From contig NZ_KB908223.1 in assembly GCF_000382365.1 (NCBI RefSeq), forward strand, positions 1-64,000: DNA of 64,000 nt. The letters run 5' to 3'. The notes beneath the pieces are model-generated. The model was not told the DNA's origin. It did no database searches and saw nothing but the letters and a program-made list of their open reading frames with translations. Positions 44,410-53,423 of this stretch are shown in pieces (the first letter of the stretch is position 1; each line of letters opens with the position of its first letter). This stretch comes from Pannonibacter phragmitetus DSM 14782 (GTDB lineage Bacteria; Pseudomonadota; Alphaproteobacteria; Rhizobiales; Stappiaceae). A program made the position numbers and the translations under genes.

Positions 44410-45783
44410 TTAGGCGGTGATGGCGGCAAGTGCCGCCTCGATGGAAAGGCCGAGGGCCAGGATCTTGCGGTCCTGCATCTGCGTGCCGGCAATCATCAGC
44501 CCCACCGGGGCTTCACCGGCGGCATGGCACGGCACCGACAGGGCGCAGCCATCAAGGAAGTTGATCATCGTCGGGTTGCGCAGGATCAGGCCGTTGGCCG
44601 CAAAGAAGGCGGCCTCATCGGCCTCAAGCGGCGCAATCTCCGGGGCGATCACCGGCACGCTGGGCAGGATCATGGCATCAAAGTGGGCGACGCGAGCCTC
44701 AACGGCGGCCTGCCATGCCTTGCGGCTGGCGAGCGTATCAAGATAATCCGCCGAGGAAATGTCCCGTCCGCGCAGGATGCGCTGACGCACCCGCTGATCA
44801 TAGCTGTCACCGGCCTTTTCGATCAGCGCCCGGTGCCAGTGCCAGGCTTCGGCAGCAACAAGCCCGCCCTTGGCATTGATCGTGGCAAGCTGCGCAAATT
44901 CGGGGATCTCGATTTCCGTGATCAGCGCCCCAGCGGCTTCCAGCACCTTGCGGGCGCGGGCGAAGGCGGCGCTGACGGTTTCATCCATGTCCGACAGCAC
45001 GACCGTGGTGGGGATGGCGAGCCGCAGTCCAGCGAGCGGCAGGGCTGCGGGCACGTCTTCGCCGCTGCCGGAGAGCACAGCGTCGATGACGGCACAGCAG
45101 GCAACGCTGCGGGCAATCGGGCCGATGGAGTCGAGCGAAGTGGACAGCGGCACCACACCTTCGGCAGGCACGCGGCGGGCGGTCGGCTTGAAGCCGGTCA
45201 GCCCGCAAAGCGCCGCCGGAATGCGGATGGATCCGCCCGTGTCCGTACCGATGGCAGCCAGCGCCATGCCATCGGTGACCGAAACCGCAGCGCCGGAGGA
45301 CGAGCCACCGGGAATGCGCCCCGTGGCGCGGTCATAGGCATTGCGCGGTGTGCCGTAGTGCGGGTTGATGCCGAGGCCGGAGAAGGCAAACTCGCTCATG
45401 TTGGTGGTGCCGGTGATGACGGCACCTGCCGCCACCAGCCGCGCCACCACAGGGCAGTCTGCCGTCTCTGCTGCGGCATCCTTGAGGGCGATGCTGCCGG
45501 CAAGCGACACTTCTCCGGCGATGCCGAAGAGGTCCTTCACCGAAATGGGCAGCCCTTCGAGGGGCGAGCGCACATGCCCGGCAGCACGCACGGCATCCGA
45601 GGCCTCCGCCAGCTTGCGGGCGCGGGTATCATTGCGCCGCACGAAGGCACGCGCCCCCTCGCCTGCTGGATCATTCATGCGCGCCAGCGCCTCGTCCGTC
45701 AGGCTGGTGGAGGTCACGGTTCCTTTCGCCAGAGCATCGGCTGCGGCGGCAAGGGTCAGGCGGGAGGTCTCGGAGTTTGTCAT
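44410..45783 (-). CDS. Amidase (amidase-signature family), second copy
   Basis: 457 residues. Catalytic Lys is in PISVKDLFG, the serine block is IPGGSSSGAAVSVTDGMALA and the nucleophile lies in GTDTGGSIRIPAALCG. The overall form is like allophanate-hydrolase/AtzF-type or mandelamide-type amidases. Its ATG overlaps the stop of the DUF2848 gene by one base, which implies translational coupling. It probably hydrolyses an amide taken up by the TRAP transporter of the same operon. Confidence 0.92.
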   Translation of the reverse strand: MTNSETSRLTLAAAADALAKGTVTSTSLTDEALARMNDPAGEGARAFVRRNDTRARKLAEASDAVRAAGHVRSPLEGLPISVKDLFGIAGEVSLAGSIALKDAAAETADCPVVARLVAAGAVITGTTNMSEFAFSGLGINPHYGTPRNAYDRATGRIPGGSSSGAAVSVTDGMALAAIGTDTGGSIRIPAALCGLTGFKPTARRVPAEGVVPLSTSLDSIGPIARSVACCAVIDAVLSGSGEDVPAALPLAGLRLAIPTTVVLSDMDETVSAAFARARKVLEAAGALITEIEIPEFAQLATINAKGGLVAAEAWHWHRALIEKAGDSYDQRVRQRILRGRDISSADYLDTLASRKAWQAAVEARVAHFDAMILPSVPVIAPEIAPLEADEAAFFAANGLILRNPTMINFLDGCALSVPCHAAGEAPVGLMIAGTQMQDRKILALGLSIEAALAAITA

Positions 45784-46469
45784 CAGGCGATTTCCGGCAA
45801 GGTTTCGATGGAATAGCTGTGCGCAATGGTCCGGTTCAGAACCGGATCATGCAACTCCATTCTGAAGGTTTTTGACGGACGGATGCCGCCGATGGCGCCA
45901 ACCGTGCCGCAAACCATGCCAGTGCCTGTCTCCAGCATGTCATTCCCGCCGGAGTAACCGGCAATCAGGTCCTGCGGGCTGCGCAAGGAAGCAAGCGTGC
46001 CTTCCTGATAAAGCACTTCCGCACCGTTCTCCTCGATGAAGGAGCGGATGATCAGCTGGTCCCAATGCGGCGCAACTTCTGCGAAAGGCCAGGCGCGGGA
46101 AGCCACCGGCTTGGCGCAGATCTGCTTGGACAGGGCGACGCTGTGGGATTCCAGCTTGCGGTCGGTGTGGTCGGAAGCGATGGAGACGAACAGCTCATCA
46201 CCTGCACGGAAGACGAAGGTCTCGACCTCGCCCGAGGTTTCCTCGCCCACCACCTGGATGGTGTCCGCCTGCACCAGAGAATTGTCGGAGCAGCGGTAAT
46301 AGAGCGGCACGGTGCTGGGGCGCGGCACGCCGATGGCGGCAAGTTCCTCGATGTGATGCTCGATGGCGTGGATGTCGCGCCCGGCCCAGCCGGCAACGAT
46401 GAGGTCAGAGATGCTCACCTCAAGGCTCGACGGGGCCTTGAGGGTTTCAACGGTGAAGGACAGTTTCAT
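45783..46469 (-). CDS. DUF2848 family protein
   Basis: 228 residues. Family blocks are LIVAGWAGRDIHAIEHHIEE, TVPLYYRCSDNSLVQADTIQ and AGYSGGNDMLETGTGMVCGT. DUF2848 proteins look like fumarylacetoacetase-fold enzymes and are repeatedly found beside TRAP transporters and amidases; their reaction has not, to my knowledge, been settled. Here it is coupled to an amidase and follows TRAP permease genes by 43 bases, so it is probably the partner enzyme of a catabolic pathway. Confidence 0.88.
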   Translation of the reverse strand: MKLSFTVETLKAPSSLEVSISDLIVAGWAGRDIHAIEHHIEELAAIGVPRPSTVPLYYRCSDNSLVQADTIQVVGEETSGEVETFVFRAGDELFVSIASDHTDRKLESHSVALSKQICAKPVASRAWPFAEVAPHWDQLIIRSFIEENGAEVLYQEGTLASLRSPQDLIAGYSGGNDMLETGTGMVCGTVGAIGGIRPSKTFRMELHDPVLNRTIAHSYSIETLPEIA

Positions 46470-46512
46470 GTGTCTTGTATCCGGATGGAATGGTCGTGGT
46501 ACCGGGAGGCCG

Positions 46513-47796
46513 TCAGCCGGCCAGCCCCGGCAGGTAAAGGGCGATTGACGGGAAGATGGCGAGCAGGACGATCAGCACGCCCATGGAGACGACGAACGGC
46601 AGGCTGCCGATGATCACCGGCCCCATGGAGCCGCTCTTGCGCAGGCTGTGCACCACGAAGAGATTGAGCCCCACCGGCGGCGTGATCAGCGCCGCTTCCA
46701 CCAGCACGATGATCAGGATGCCCACCCACAGCGGATCGAAGCCGAGGGCAAAGAGGATCGGCGTCACGATCGGAATGGTGGTGATCATGATCGACAGGGA
46801 TTCCATGAAGCAGCCGAGGATCAGGTAGAAGATCACGACGACCGCAATCATCTGCATCGGCGACAGGCCAAGCCCCTTGATCGAGTTGGTGATGGCATCG
46901 GTGATGCCGGCCGCCGACATGATGAAGTTGAGGAAGCCCGAGGCGATGATGATGAGGAGGATCATCGCCGAGGATTTCATCGTGCCCTCGATGGCGGTGG
47001 CCAGCATGGAGAGGGTCAGCCGGCGGAAGCATGCGGCAAGGATCAGCGCTCCCAGCACGCCCAGCGCGGCGGCTTCCGTCGGGGTGGCGATACCGGCATA
47101 GATGGAGCCGACAACCAGCACGAAGATGGCCAAGGGCGGTGCAAGATGCACGAGGCTGGCAAAGCGTGCGCCCCAGGCGCCCCTCACCCGCTCCCCGCCC
47201 CAGCGCGGGACCAGAAGGCAGCCGGCGATGATCGTCAGCATGAACAGGCCGGTGAGGAGGAGGCCGGGCAAAATGCCCGCGAGATAGAGCTTGGGCACGG
47301 ACGTATTCGTCAGCACGCCGTAGAGCACCATGTTGATCGACGGCGGAATGAGAATGCCCAGCGTGCCACCGGCCGCAATGCTGCCGAGGAACAGCGGCTC
47401 GTTGTAGCCATAGCGGCGGATCTGCGGAATGGCGACGGTGCCGACCGTGGCAGCCGTGGCGACACTGGAACCGGACGTCGCCGCGAACAGGGCCGAAGCG
47501 CCGATGTTGGCATGCATCAGGCCGCCGGGCAGCCAGGAGAGCCACAGGCTCATGGCGCTGTACATGCGCTCGGCAAACCCGGCACGCAGCAGGATTTCCC
47601 CCAGCAGGATGAACAGCGGAATGGCGACGAGCAGAAACTCGTTGTTGGTGCTCCAGGCCATTTCGCCCATGGCCCGCGTCAGCGGCAGCATGGAATAGAG
47701 CGGGTCCAGAATGAGACCCAGCACGCCCAGCGCCGCAGCGACGGGAACGGACAGGCCGATGAGGACCAGAAGAATGATGAGCGTTGTGGCGATCAC
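46513..47796 (-). CDS. dctM: TRAP transporter large permease (DctM)
   Basis: 427 residues from a GTG that overlaps the DctQ stop by four bases (GTGA). About twelve hydrophobic segments are apparent, with DctM hallmarks such as NNEFLLVAIPLFILLGEILL, SGSSVATAATVGTVAIPQIR and GMLIPPSINMVLYGV-like GTLGILIPPSINMVLYGVLT. It is the sodium-driven transport subunit for an organic acid or amide brought by the cognate DctP. Confidence 0.93.
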   Translation of the reverse strand: MIATTLIILLVLIGLSVPVAAALGVLGLILDPLYSMLPLTRAMGEMAWSTNNEFLLVAIPLFILLGEILLRAGFAERMYSAMSLWLSWLPGGLMHANIGASALFAATSGSSVATAATVGTVAIPQIRRYGYNEPLFLGSIAAGGTLGILIPPSINMVLYGVLTNTSVPKLYLAGILPGLLLTGLFMLTIIAGCLLVPRWGGERVRGAWGARFASLVHLAPPLAIFVLVVGSIYAGIATPTEAAALGVLGALILAACFRRLTLSMLATAIEGTMKSSAMILLIIIASGFLNFIMSAAGITDAITNSIKGLGLSPMQMIAVVVIFYLILGCFMESLSIMITTIPIVTPILFALGFDPLWVGILIIVLVEAALITPPVGLNLFVVHSLRKSGSMGPVIIGSLPFVVSMGVLIVLLAIFPSIALYLPGLAG

Positions 47797-48413
47797 TTGC
47801 GCTCTCCCTGAATGAGGCGTTCGCCCTGGGCTGCTTCTTCCTCGGCCTCCTCCTTGGTGGAGCGCATGCCGGCCACGAGCTTCACCGTCTCGATGTCACC
47901 GGTGACGAGTGCGACGGAGGAGCGGATCAGCATCAGCGCGAGGATGAGGCACATGAAGACAAGGCCGCCGAACCACAGGCCCTGCGGCAGGGCAAGCGGC
48001 GTTCCAAGCGGCGTGTTGGCGCGCGAGCCGTAAATCCACGACTGGGCCACCACGTCATAGGCATAGAAGGTGAGATACCCGATGAAGACGCCCATGCAGA
48101 CCAGTGACAGCCAGTCGAGCAGCGCCGAAACGCGCACCGGCAGATACTGGTAGAGCACGTCCACCCGCACATTCGCCCGCTGCAGCACGCCATAGGCGAG
48201 CGACCAGGAGGTGCTGATGGCAAAGGCATAGCTGGACAGTTCGTCCGAACCGCCGATGGTGACGCCGAACAGCTTGCGGACGATCACGTCGTAGGAAATC
48301 AGCAGAACGCTTGCGATGGTCAGCGCGCCGCTTGCCAGAACCGCATATCGCGCCGCGGTATTGGCAAAGCGGTAGGCACCCGCAAGGACGGGTAGAGATC
48401 CGGAAAGCCCCAT
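47793..48413 (-). CDS. dctQ: TRAP transporter small permease (DctQ)
   Basis: 206 residues with four membrane helices and the DctQ pattern (VIVRKLFGVTIGGSDELSSY). The C-terminal tail is unusually long and charged (STKEEAEEEAAQGERLIQGE). It joins DctM in the membrane complex. A T-tailed hairpin separates it from the dctP gene upstream. Confidence 0.9.
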   Translation of the reverse strand: MGLSGSLPVLAGAYRFANTAARYAVLASGALTIASVLLISYDVIVRKLFGVTIGGSDELSSYAFAISTSWSLAYGVLQRANVRVDVLYQYLPVRVSALLDWLSLVCMGVFIGYLTFYAYDVVAQSWIYGSRANTPLGTPLALPQGLWFGGLVFMCLILALMLIRSSVALVTGDIETVKLVAGMRSTKEEAEEEAAQGERLIQGERK

Positions 48414-48430
48414 GTCTCACGGCTCCAATC

Positions 48431-48478
48431 AAAAAAGGACAGGGCGGAACCCCGGCTGCAGCGTGGCCCCGCCCTGTC
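48431..48478 (-). terminator. Intra-operon terminator between dctP and dctQ
   Basis: GACAGGGCGG (48438-48447) pairs perfectly with CCGCCCTGTC (48469-48478). On the minus strand the stem is followed by CTTTTTTG. It starts nine bases after the dctP stop codon and should let the binding protein be made in excess of the permeases. Confidence 0.82.
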
Positions 48479-48487
48479 AATCTGGCA

Positions 48488-49534
48488 TTACTTGGCGGCG
48501 GTCAGGTTCATTTCCTTGCCAATGGTGGCATTGAAATCAGCAACGCACTCGTCCGAGCAGCGGGCCGCCCATTGCGGCAGGATCTTGGTCTTCAGCGTCT
48601 CGGCCAGAAGCGCCTTGTCCTCATCGGACGGCACCACCAGCGTCATCTTGCCCTTCACCTCAAGGGTGCAGGAGGCAGCGCCGGTGTTGCAGTCGAAGCC
48701 CTGCTGGGTCTGCGCCTCGGCAGCGGTCCAGATGCCGTCCATCAGGGTGTTGATGTTTTCCTGCAGGAAGGCCTGAACCTTCGGGTCCAGCTTGTCCCAG
48801 GCGCCCTGGTTGACGCCGTGGATCTGCTGGTTCCAGTTGATCGGCAGGGCCAGAAGGTGGGTGGAGACTTCATACCACTTGGCCGAATAGCCGGAGAGCG
48901 AGCCGGTGATGGCGCAGTCCACCACCTTGTTCTGCAGGGCAGGAACCACTTCACCGAAAGCCATGGTCACGCTGGCGCCGCCAAAGGCTTCCACGAACTC
49001 GGCCTGCGTGCGGCTGGAAGTGCGCACCTTCTTGCCGGCCAGATCCTTGAGGCTGTTGATCTCCGCGTTGCAGAACAGAACCTGCGCCGGATAGGTGGAG
49101 ATGCCCAGCAGCTTCACGCGCGAGCCTTCACCGTAGAACTTTTCGTAGACCGGCTGAAACGCCGTGGTCACCTTGCGGGCTGTCGTCACATCAGGAGCCA
49201 GACCCGGAAGGTCGATGGCTTCGTTGATCGGATTGTCCGAAGCGAAATAGGACAGGGTCGCGGTGCCGAACTCGATGGCGCCCTGAGACATCAGGCGCAT
49301 CAGTTCCGGGCCCTTCACGCCCATCTCGTTGAAGCCCTTGATGGTGGCCGTCACCTGGCCGCCCGACTTTTCCGGGATCGTCTTTTCCCAGAAGGGCTGC
49401 TCGAACTGCTGATAGGCCGTCAGATTGCTGAGGCCGCCAACGACATGCAATTCGGTCTTCGGCAGATCCTGCGCGAAGGCGGAGAGCGAGGTAGTTGCGG
49501 CGAGGAATGCGGTCGTCAGGGTAAGAAGTCTCAT
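48488..49534 (-). CDS. dctP: TRAP transporter solute-binding protein (DctP family)
   Basis: 348 residues starting MRLLTLTTAFLAATTSLSAF with signal cleavage after FAQ; AAGGGA precedes the ATG. The DctP signature region contains the conserved Arg and following helix (GKKVRTSSRTQAEFVEAFGG), and VTMAFGEVVPALQNKVVDCA is the ligand-pocket strand. Four cysteines near the C-terminus (QQGFDCNTGAASCTLE; AARCSDECVA) suggest two disulfides. It feeds the DctQM permease encoded next. The ligand is probably an organic acid or amide degraded by the downstream enzymes. Confidence 0.92.
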   Translation of the reverse strand: MRLLTLTTAFLAATTSLSAFAQDLPKTELHVVGGLSNLTAYQQFEQPFWEKTIPEKSGGQVTATIKGFNEMGVKGPELMRLMSQGAIEFGTATLSYFASDNPINEAIDLPGLAPDVTTARKVTTAFQPVYEKFYGEGSRVKLLGISTYPAQVLFCNAEINSLKDLAGKKVRTSSRTQAEFVEAFGGASVTMAFGEVVPALQNKVVDCAITGSLSGYSAKWYEVSTHLLALPINWNQQIHGVNQGAWDKLDPKVQAFLQENINTLMDGIWTAAEAQTQQGFDCNTGAASCTLEVKGKMTLVVPSDEDKALLAETLKTKILPQWAARCSDECVADFNATIGKEMNLTAAK

Positions 49535-49676
49535 GATGCGGTCCCTTATGCTGCTGATGCCGGTACAGCACTGCACGCAGGGAGGAAACGGGGCCGCCGG
49601 AGATATAAGCACAGGGCAAACCTGTCCCGTCCTGCCGGATGTTTTATCTGCCCAATCTGTTCCCTTGCATGCAGCT

Positions 49677-49700
49677 TATAGCGCTGTCTTGTCCGCTATA
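49677..49700 (-). promoter_or_regulatory. Candidate LysR operator upstream of the dctPQM operon
   Basis: TATAGCG (49677-49683) and CGCTATA (49694-49700) are perfect arms 10 bases apart, containing the T-N11-A form typical of LysR sites. It lies 143 bp upstream of the dctP start, between it and the LysR gene that ends at 49761. Confidence 0.55.
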
Positions 49701-49760
49701 GAACGACGACGGAAACCCGGCTGTCCAATCGTATGTTTGGAAGCATGATATAAACTTTAT

Positions 49761-50693
49761 TTATGTCTCAGCTTCAATTCCAGGCATTTGCACAGTTTCC
49801 AGGCATGGCTCGCCACCTGCCACCAGCTGCGCCATGCGGGCAATGACGCGGGCAGCGTAGCTGTCCGGCCCGTCGATCCATGTGGCGGTAAAATTGAGGT
49901 CCGGCAGCGGGTCCGCGATCACATCGAGGATTTCCAGCTCTCCCCGCTCAAGCTCCGCTCCGAGGAAGATGGGCGTGATCACCGCCGTGCCGATGCCATC
50001 CTGCACCATGCGCACGATCATCGACAGGGACGCGCAACCATACATGCGCGGCGACGGCACCCCTTCACGGCGCAGCATATCGCGCACCTGCCTGTAAGGC
50101 GCGCTGTTGGAAGCATAGGTGATCACCGGCAGTTCGGCGATCCGCTCCAGCGTCAAGGGCCGGGGCCCGAGATCAAGCCCCGCCTTGGCCACCCAGGACA
50201 GGGGATAGGTGCACAGACGCCGGTTCTCCATGCGCGCTTCCAGCACCGGCCCCATCATGAAGGCGAGATTGAGCCGCCGGCTCGTCAGATGCGCCTTCAG
50301 CATCTCGCTGCTGTCCACCTCGATTTCCAGCGTCAGCGCCGGATAGGCGGCGTGGACCCCGGCAATGAGGCGCGGCAGCCAGGTCTGGACGATGGTTTCC
50401 GCCACGCCGATGTGGAAGCTGCCGCTCATGGTGGTCTGGTCGCGGGCGGCCTGAATGATATCATTGCGCGCCTGCATCATCCGCTCCGCATGGGCCAGCA
50501 GCTCATGCCCCTTGGCGGTGAGGCGCACACCGCGTGCGGCGCGCTCGAACAGCCGCACGCCCAGCGCCCCTTCCAGCGAAGCGATGCGCTGGGACACGGC
50601 AGGCTGGGTGGTGCCCAGCTTCTCGGACGCAGCCCGCAGACTGCCGAGAGCCGCAGCCCAGAAAAAGGTTTCGATATTGCGCAGATCAATCAC
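49761..50693 (-). CDS. LysR-family transcriptional regulator
   Basis: 310 residues from a GTG at 50693 giving MIDLRNIETFFWAAALGSLR, the expected LysR start; the frame is open further upstream but with no homology. The helix-turn-helix is RAASEKLGTTQPAVSQRIAS, and the effector domain has SGSFHIGVAETIVQTWLPRL. No clear ribosome site is seen. It is transcribed toward the TRAP/amidase operon, with a palindromic operator candidate in the 226-bp gap, and is its likely regulator. Confidence 0.9.
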   Translation of the reverse strand: MIDLRNIETFFWAAALGSLRAASEKLGTTQPAVSQRIASLEGALGVRLFERAARGVRLTAKGHELLAHAERMMQARNDIIQAARDQTTMSGSFHIGVAETIVQTWLPRLIAGVHAAYPALTLEIEVDSSEMLKAHLTSRRLNLAFMMGPVLEARMENRRLCTYPLSWVAKAGLDLGPRPLTLERIAELPVITYASNSAPYRQVRDMLRREGVPSPRMYGCASLSMIVRMVQDGIGTAVITPIFLGAELERGELEILDVIADPLPDLNFTATWIDGPDSYAARVIARMAQLVAGGEPCLETVQMPGIEAET

Positions 50694-50832
50694 GGCATGG
50701 CCCAGAAAGGAGAGGAGTACGGCATGATACTCCCTGCGCCCGCGCGATCCTACTGCGGATCGGGCAATTCCACCGTATGCGCCTATTGCCCCTCCCCTGA
50801 AAGATGCCAGCAGGCTGCGGTCTGTAGCCCAT

Positions 50833-50864
50833 GAAAAAACCGCATCGCGGGAGGCGATGCGGTT
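50833..50864 (-). terminator. Rho-independent terminator after the serine hydrolase gene
   Basis: AACCGCATCGC (50838-50848) and GCGATGCGGTT (50854-50864) form a perfect 11-bp stem with a 5-base loop. On the minus strand it continues into TTTT and then CATGGG. It lies 50 bases past the stop codon at 50914. Confidence 0.88.
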
Positions 50865-50913
50865 CTGGAGTTTGGGGGACACGCTGTGAAACCGCGTGTC
50901 CTTCTGCTGCAGG

Positions 50914-52146
50914 TTACTTCGCCAGCTTGCCGGTGATCTGCTTGAACAGAGCCAGATTGGGCTCGTCATGACCAACCGGATCGGGCGAAGCGGTCGCCTT
51001 CATGATAACGAGATTGTTGGTGGGATCGACGTAGATATACTGGTGGAACAGGCCCAGCGCCGAATAGGCGTCGCTCTCCGGGAAGGTCCACCACTGGTAC
51101 TGGTAGCCCAGCTGTTCTTCCGGCCCGGCAGGCTCGTTGCCCTCGGACGGCACGGTGGCTTCCTTCACCCAGTCTGCCGGGACGACCTGCTTGCCGCTGG
51201 ACTTGCCCTGATTGAGGAACATCAGGCCAAAGCGGGCATGATCGCGGGCGGTGGCGGCAAGGCCTGCGCCGAAGAACTCGCGGCCAACGGAAGGCGGCCC
51301 GTCCATGATCCAGTAGGCGTCATTTGCCATGCCGGCCGGCTTCCAGAGCTTTTCGGACATGTATTCGGCGCCGGTCTTGCCGACAGCCTTTTCGAGGATG
51401 CAGCCAAGCACGCTTGTGTCGAGCGTGGCGTAGTTGAAGGGCCGCTCCGCCGCATTGGCGCCCGGCTTGGATTCCTTGGCGGCATAGTCGCACCAGCGGT
51501 ACTTGTAGCCGACGAGGGAATTGTCATGAACGGTGGTCAGCTGGGTATCGCTGCCGAATTCATAGACCTCCAGCCAGTCCACGCCGGAGCGCATCTGCAG
51601 CAGATCGCGGATGGTCGGCCCGTCATAGCCGCTGCCCTTCATCTCGGGCAGATAGTCGGTCACCTTGTCGTCGAGGCTCTTGATATGGCCATCGGCCAGC
51701 GCGAGGCCGATAAGTGTCGAGACATAGGACTTGGCGACCGAGAAGGTCAGAAAGCGGGTGTTCTCGTCACTGCCATTGCGGTAGGTCTCGTAAACGAGGT
51801 TGCCGTCCTTCAGCACGACCAGCGCATTGGTGTGGGTCGCCTCAAGCGCTCCTTCCAGGTCCAGCTTGGCATCGCCGATCGTGTACTCGCCCTCCAGCGA
51901 AACAGGCATTGACGGCAGCGGCTGCACTTCGGACCCTGCGGCAACGGTCCGGGTCGCGAACATCTGGTCCATGTGCTGGAACGTCAGGTAGTTCAGCGCC
52001 GGGTTCAGCATGTTGGCGCGGGCATTCACCATGGTCGGTGACAACCATTTCGCATCATTCTGGTCACTGGCCGATGCAGCCGCCGGAAGGCTCATCAAGG
52101 CCATGGCCAGTATTGCCGGGATTTTTTTGAATTCAGTTCGCGACAC
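50914..52146 (-). CDS. Secreted serine hydrolase, beta-lactamase/class C-like (6-aminohexanoate hydrolase type)
   Basis: 410 residues from a GTG at 52146, with a strong GGGGAGGAAG site; an upstream open frame is not supported. The signal peptide ends ASA. The catalytic S-x-x-K is FSVAKSY and the Tyr motif is YATLDTS (Y-A-T in place of Y-x-N). The sequence resembles class C-like esterases and nylon-oligomer hydrolases (NALVVLKDGNLVYETYRNGS). It acts in the periplasm on an ester, amide or beta-lactam-like bond. It is divergent from a LysR gene that probably controls it. Confidence 0.88.
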   Translation of the reverse strand: MSRTEFKKIPAILAMALMSLPAAASASDQNDAKWLSPTMVNARANMLNPALNYLTFQHMDQMFATRTVAAGSEVQPLPSMPVSLEGEYTIGDAKLDLEGALEATHTNALVVLKDGNLVYETYRNGSDENTRFLTFSVAKSYVSTLIGLALADGHIKSLDDKVTDYLPEMKGSGYDGPTIRDLLQMRSGVDWLEVYEFGSDTQLTTVHDNSLVGYKYRWCDYAAKESKPGANAAERPFNYATLDTSVLGCILEKAVGKTGAEYMSEKLWKPAGMANDAYWIMDGPPSVGREFFGAGLAATARDHARFGLMFLNQGKSSGKQVVPADWVKEATVPSEGNEPAGPEEQLGYQYQWWTFPESDAYSALGLFHQYIYVDPTNNLVIMKATASPDPVGHDEPNLALFKQITGKLAK

Positions 52147-52306
52147 AAGCTTCCTCCCCTGGTCTGCCGCTCCGGGAACAGAAGCGGCACCGAACCCGCG
52201 CGTCTTTGCGCCTGCGGTTGTTCGTTTGGCCATTCAGACATATTGGCAAAAATCAAAACAGACACATAATGTTGCCACCTGACAACCAAGAGAGTTCATC
52301 CCGCCC

Positions 52307-53200
52307 GTGAAGACACAGCAGCTCAAGGCGCTTGTCGCCCTTGCCGACAAAGGCTCCATCCGCGGTGCAGCGCGGGAGATGGGGCTGTCCCAAAGTGCGC
52401 TGACCAAGATGCTGCGGGAGCTGGAAGCGCAGACCGGGGCGGCGCTGCTGCTGCGCGCCTCGCACGGCACGCAGTTCACCCCGGCCGGCAAGGCGCTGAT
52501 GACCCATGCAAGGCTGATCGTGGCGACCATGCGCCGTGCGGAAGAGGAAGTGCGGCGCATCTCCGGGCAGACGGTGGCCACCGCTCGCATTGCAGTGACA
52601 CCTGTCGTGGCTGCAACAAAACTCGGCAGCATTCTGCACGAGTTCCAGCGCCGCCATCCGGAGGGGCAGCTTGAGGTGGAATCCGGCACGCTGGGCAACA
52701 TCGTGCCCCGGCTTCAGGACGGGCAGCTGGATCTGGCGCTTGGCATTGCAGTGCCGGGCGCCCTGCCGGCGGATCTCGCCTTCTTCTCTTTCGCTGAAGT
52801 CCAGATTGCCCCCGTCACCGGCTCAGCCCGGTTTGCCGGCCGTCAGATGTCCTGGGAAGAACTGGCAAGGGAACGCTGGCTGCTCAATCCCGCGCCCGGC
52901 AGCGCCGATCAGGCGGCGCTGGACTGGCTGGAGGAGAAGAATATCACCCTTGCCCATCCGCCAACCCTGTGCCGCTCTCCCTTTCTTCTCGCCGCCCTTA
53001 ACCGGTCAACGGATCTGATCGCCTTCTGCCCTTTGCGCATTCTCGATCATGCCTTCTGGGGGCAGGACCTCCATGAAATCAGCGTGCCGGATCTGCCGCC
53101 GCCGATGCAGCTCGGCGTGCTGACCCGCAAGCACACGCCGGCCTCGCTGGTCTCGCGCGACATCATTGATATTTCGACAAGGCTGCTTCAAGCGCTCTGA
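52307..53200 (+). CDS. LysR-family transcriptional regulator
   Basis: 297 residues from a GTG (MKTQQLKALVALADKGSIRG). The helix-turn-helix is AAREMGLSQSALTKMLRELE, and the effector domain has VTPVVAATKLGSILHEFQRR. No strong ribosome site precedes it. It is divergent from the serine hydrolase gene. The 160-bp spacer contains TGGCAA (52244-52249) and TTGCCA (52272-52277), a possible spaced site. An EamA exporter follows on the same strand after 223 bp. Confidence 0.92.
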   Translation: MKTQQLKALVALADKGSIRGAAREMGLSQSALTKMLRELEAQTGAALLLRASHGTQFTPAGKALMTHARLIVATMRRAEEEVRRISGQTVATARIAVTPVVAATKLGSILHEFQRRHPEGQLEVESGTLGNIVPRLQDGQLDLALGIAVPGALPADLAFFSFAEVQIAPVTGSARFAGRQMSWEELARERWLLNPAPGSADQAALDWLEEKNITLAHPPTLCRSPFLLAALNRSTDLIAFCPLRILDHAFWGQDLHEISVPDLPPPMQLGVLTRKHTPASLVSRDIIDISTRLLQAL

Positions 53201-53423
53201 ACGGATCACCGGCCGGCTTCCTCCTGGAAAGGGCGGCAAGCTGTGGACCAAGGGCGGAGATTACGTGCACTTTTTTGCGGCAGATGGCATTCTCGATGGC
53301 AGGTTCCGTAACCGGTCAACAGCCGCCCGTCCCACTTCTGACGGCCTCGCGCGGACCCTGCTTTTCATCGCATCATACCGGCCGCTTCAGGCAGCCAGCA
53401 TCCTGGCCACAAGGACCCTCAAC

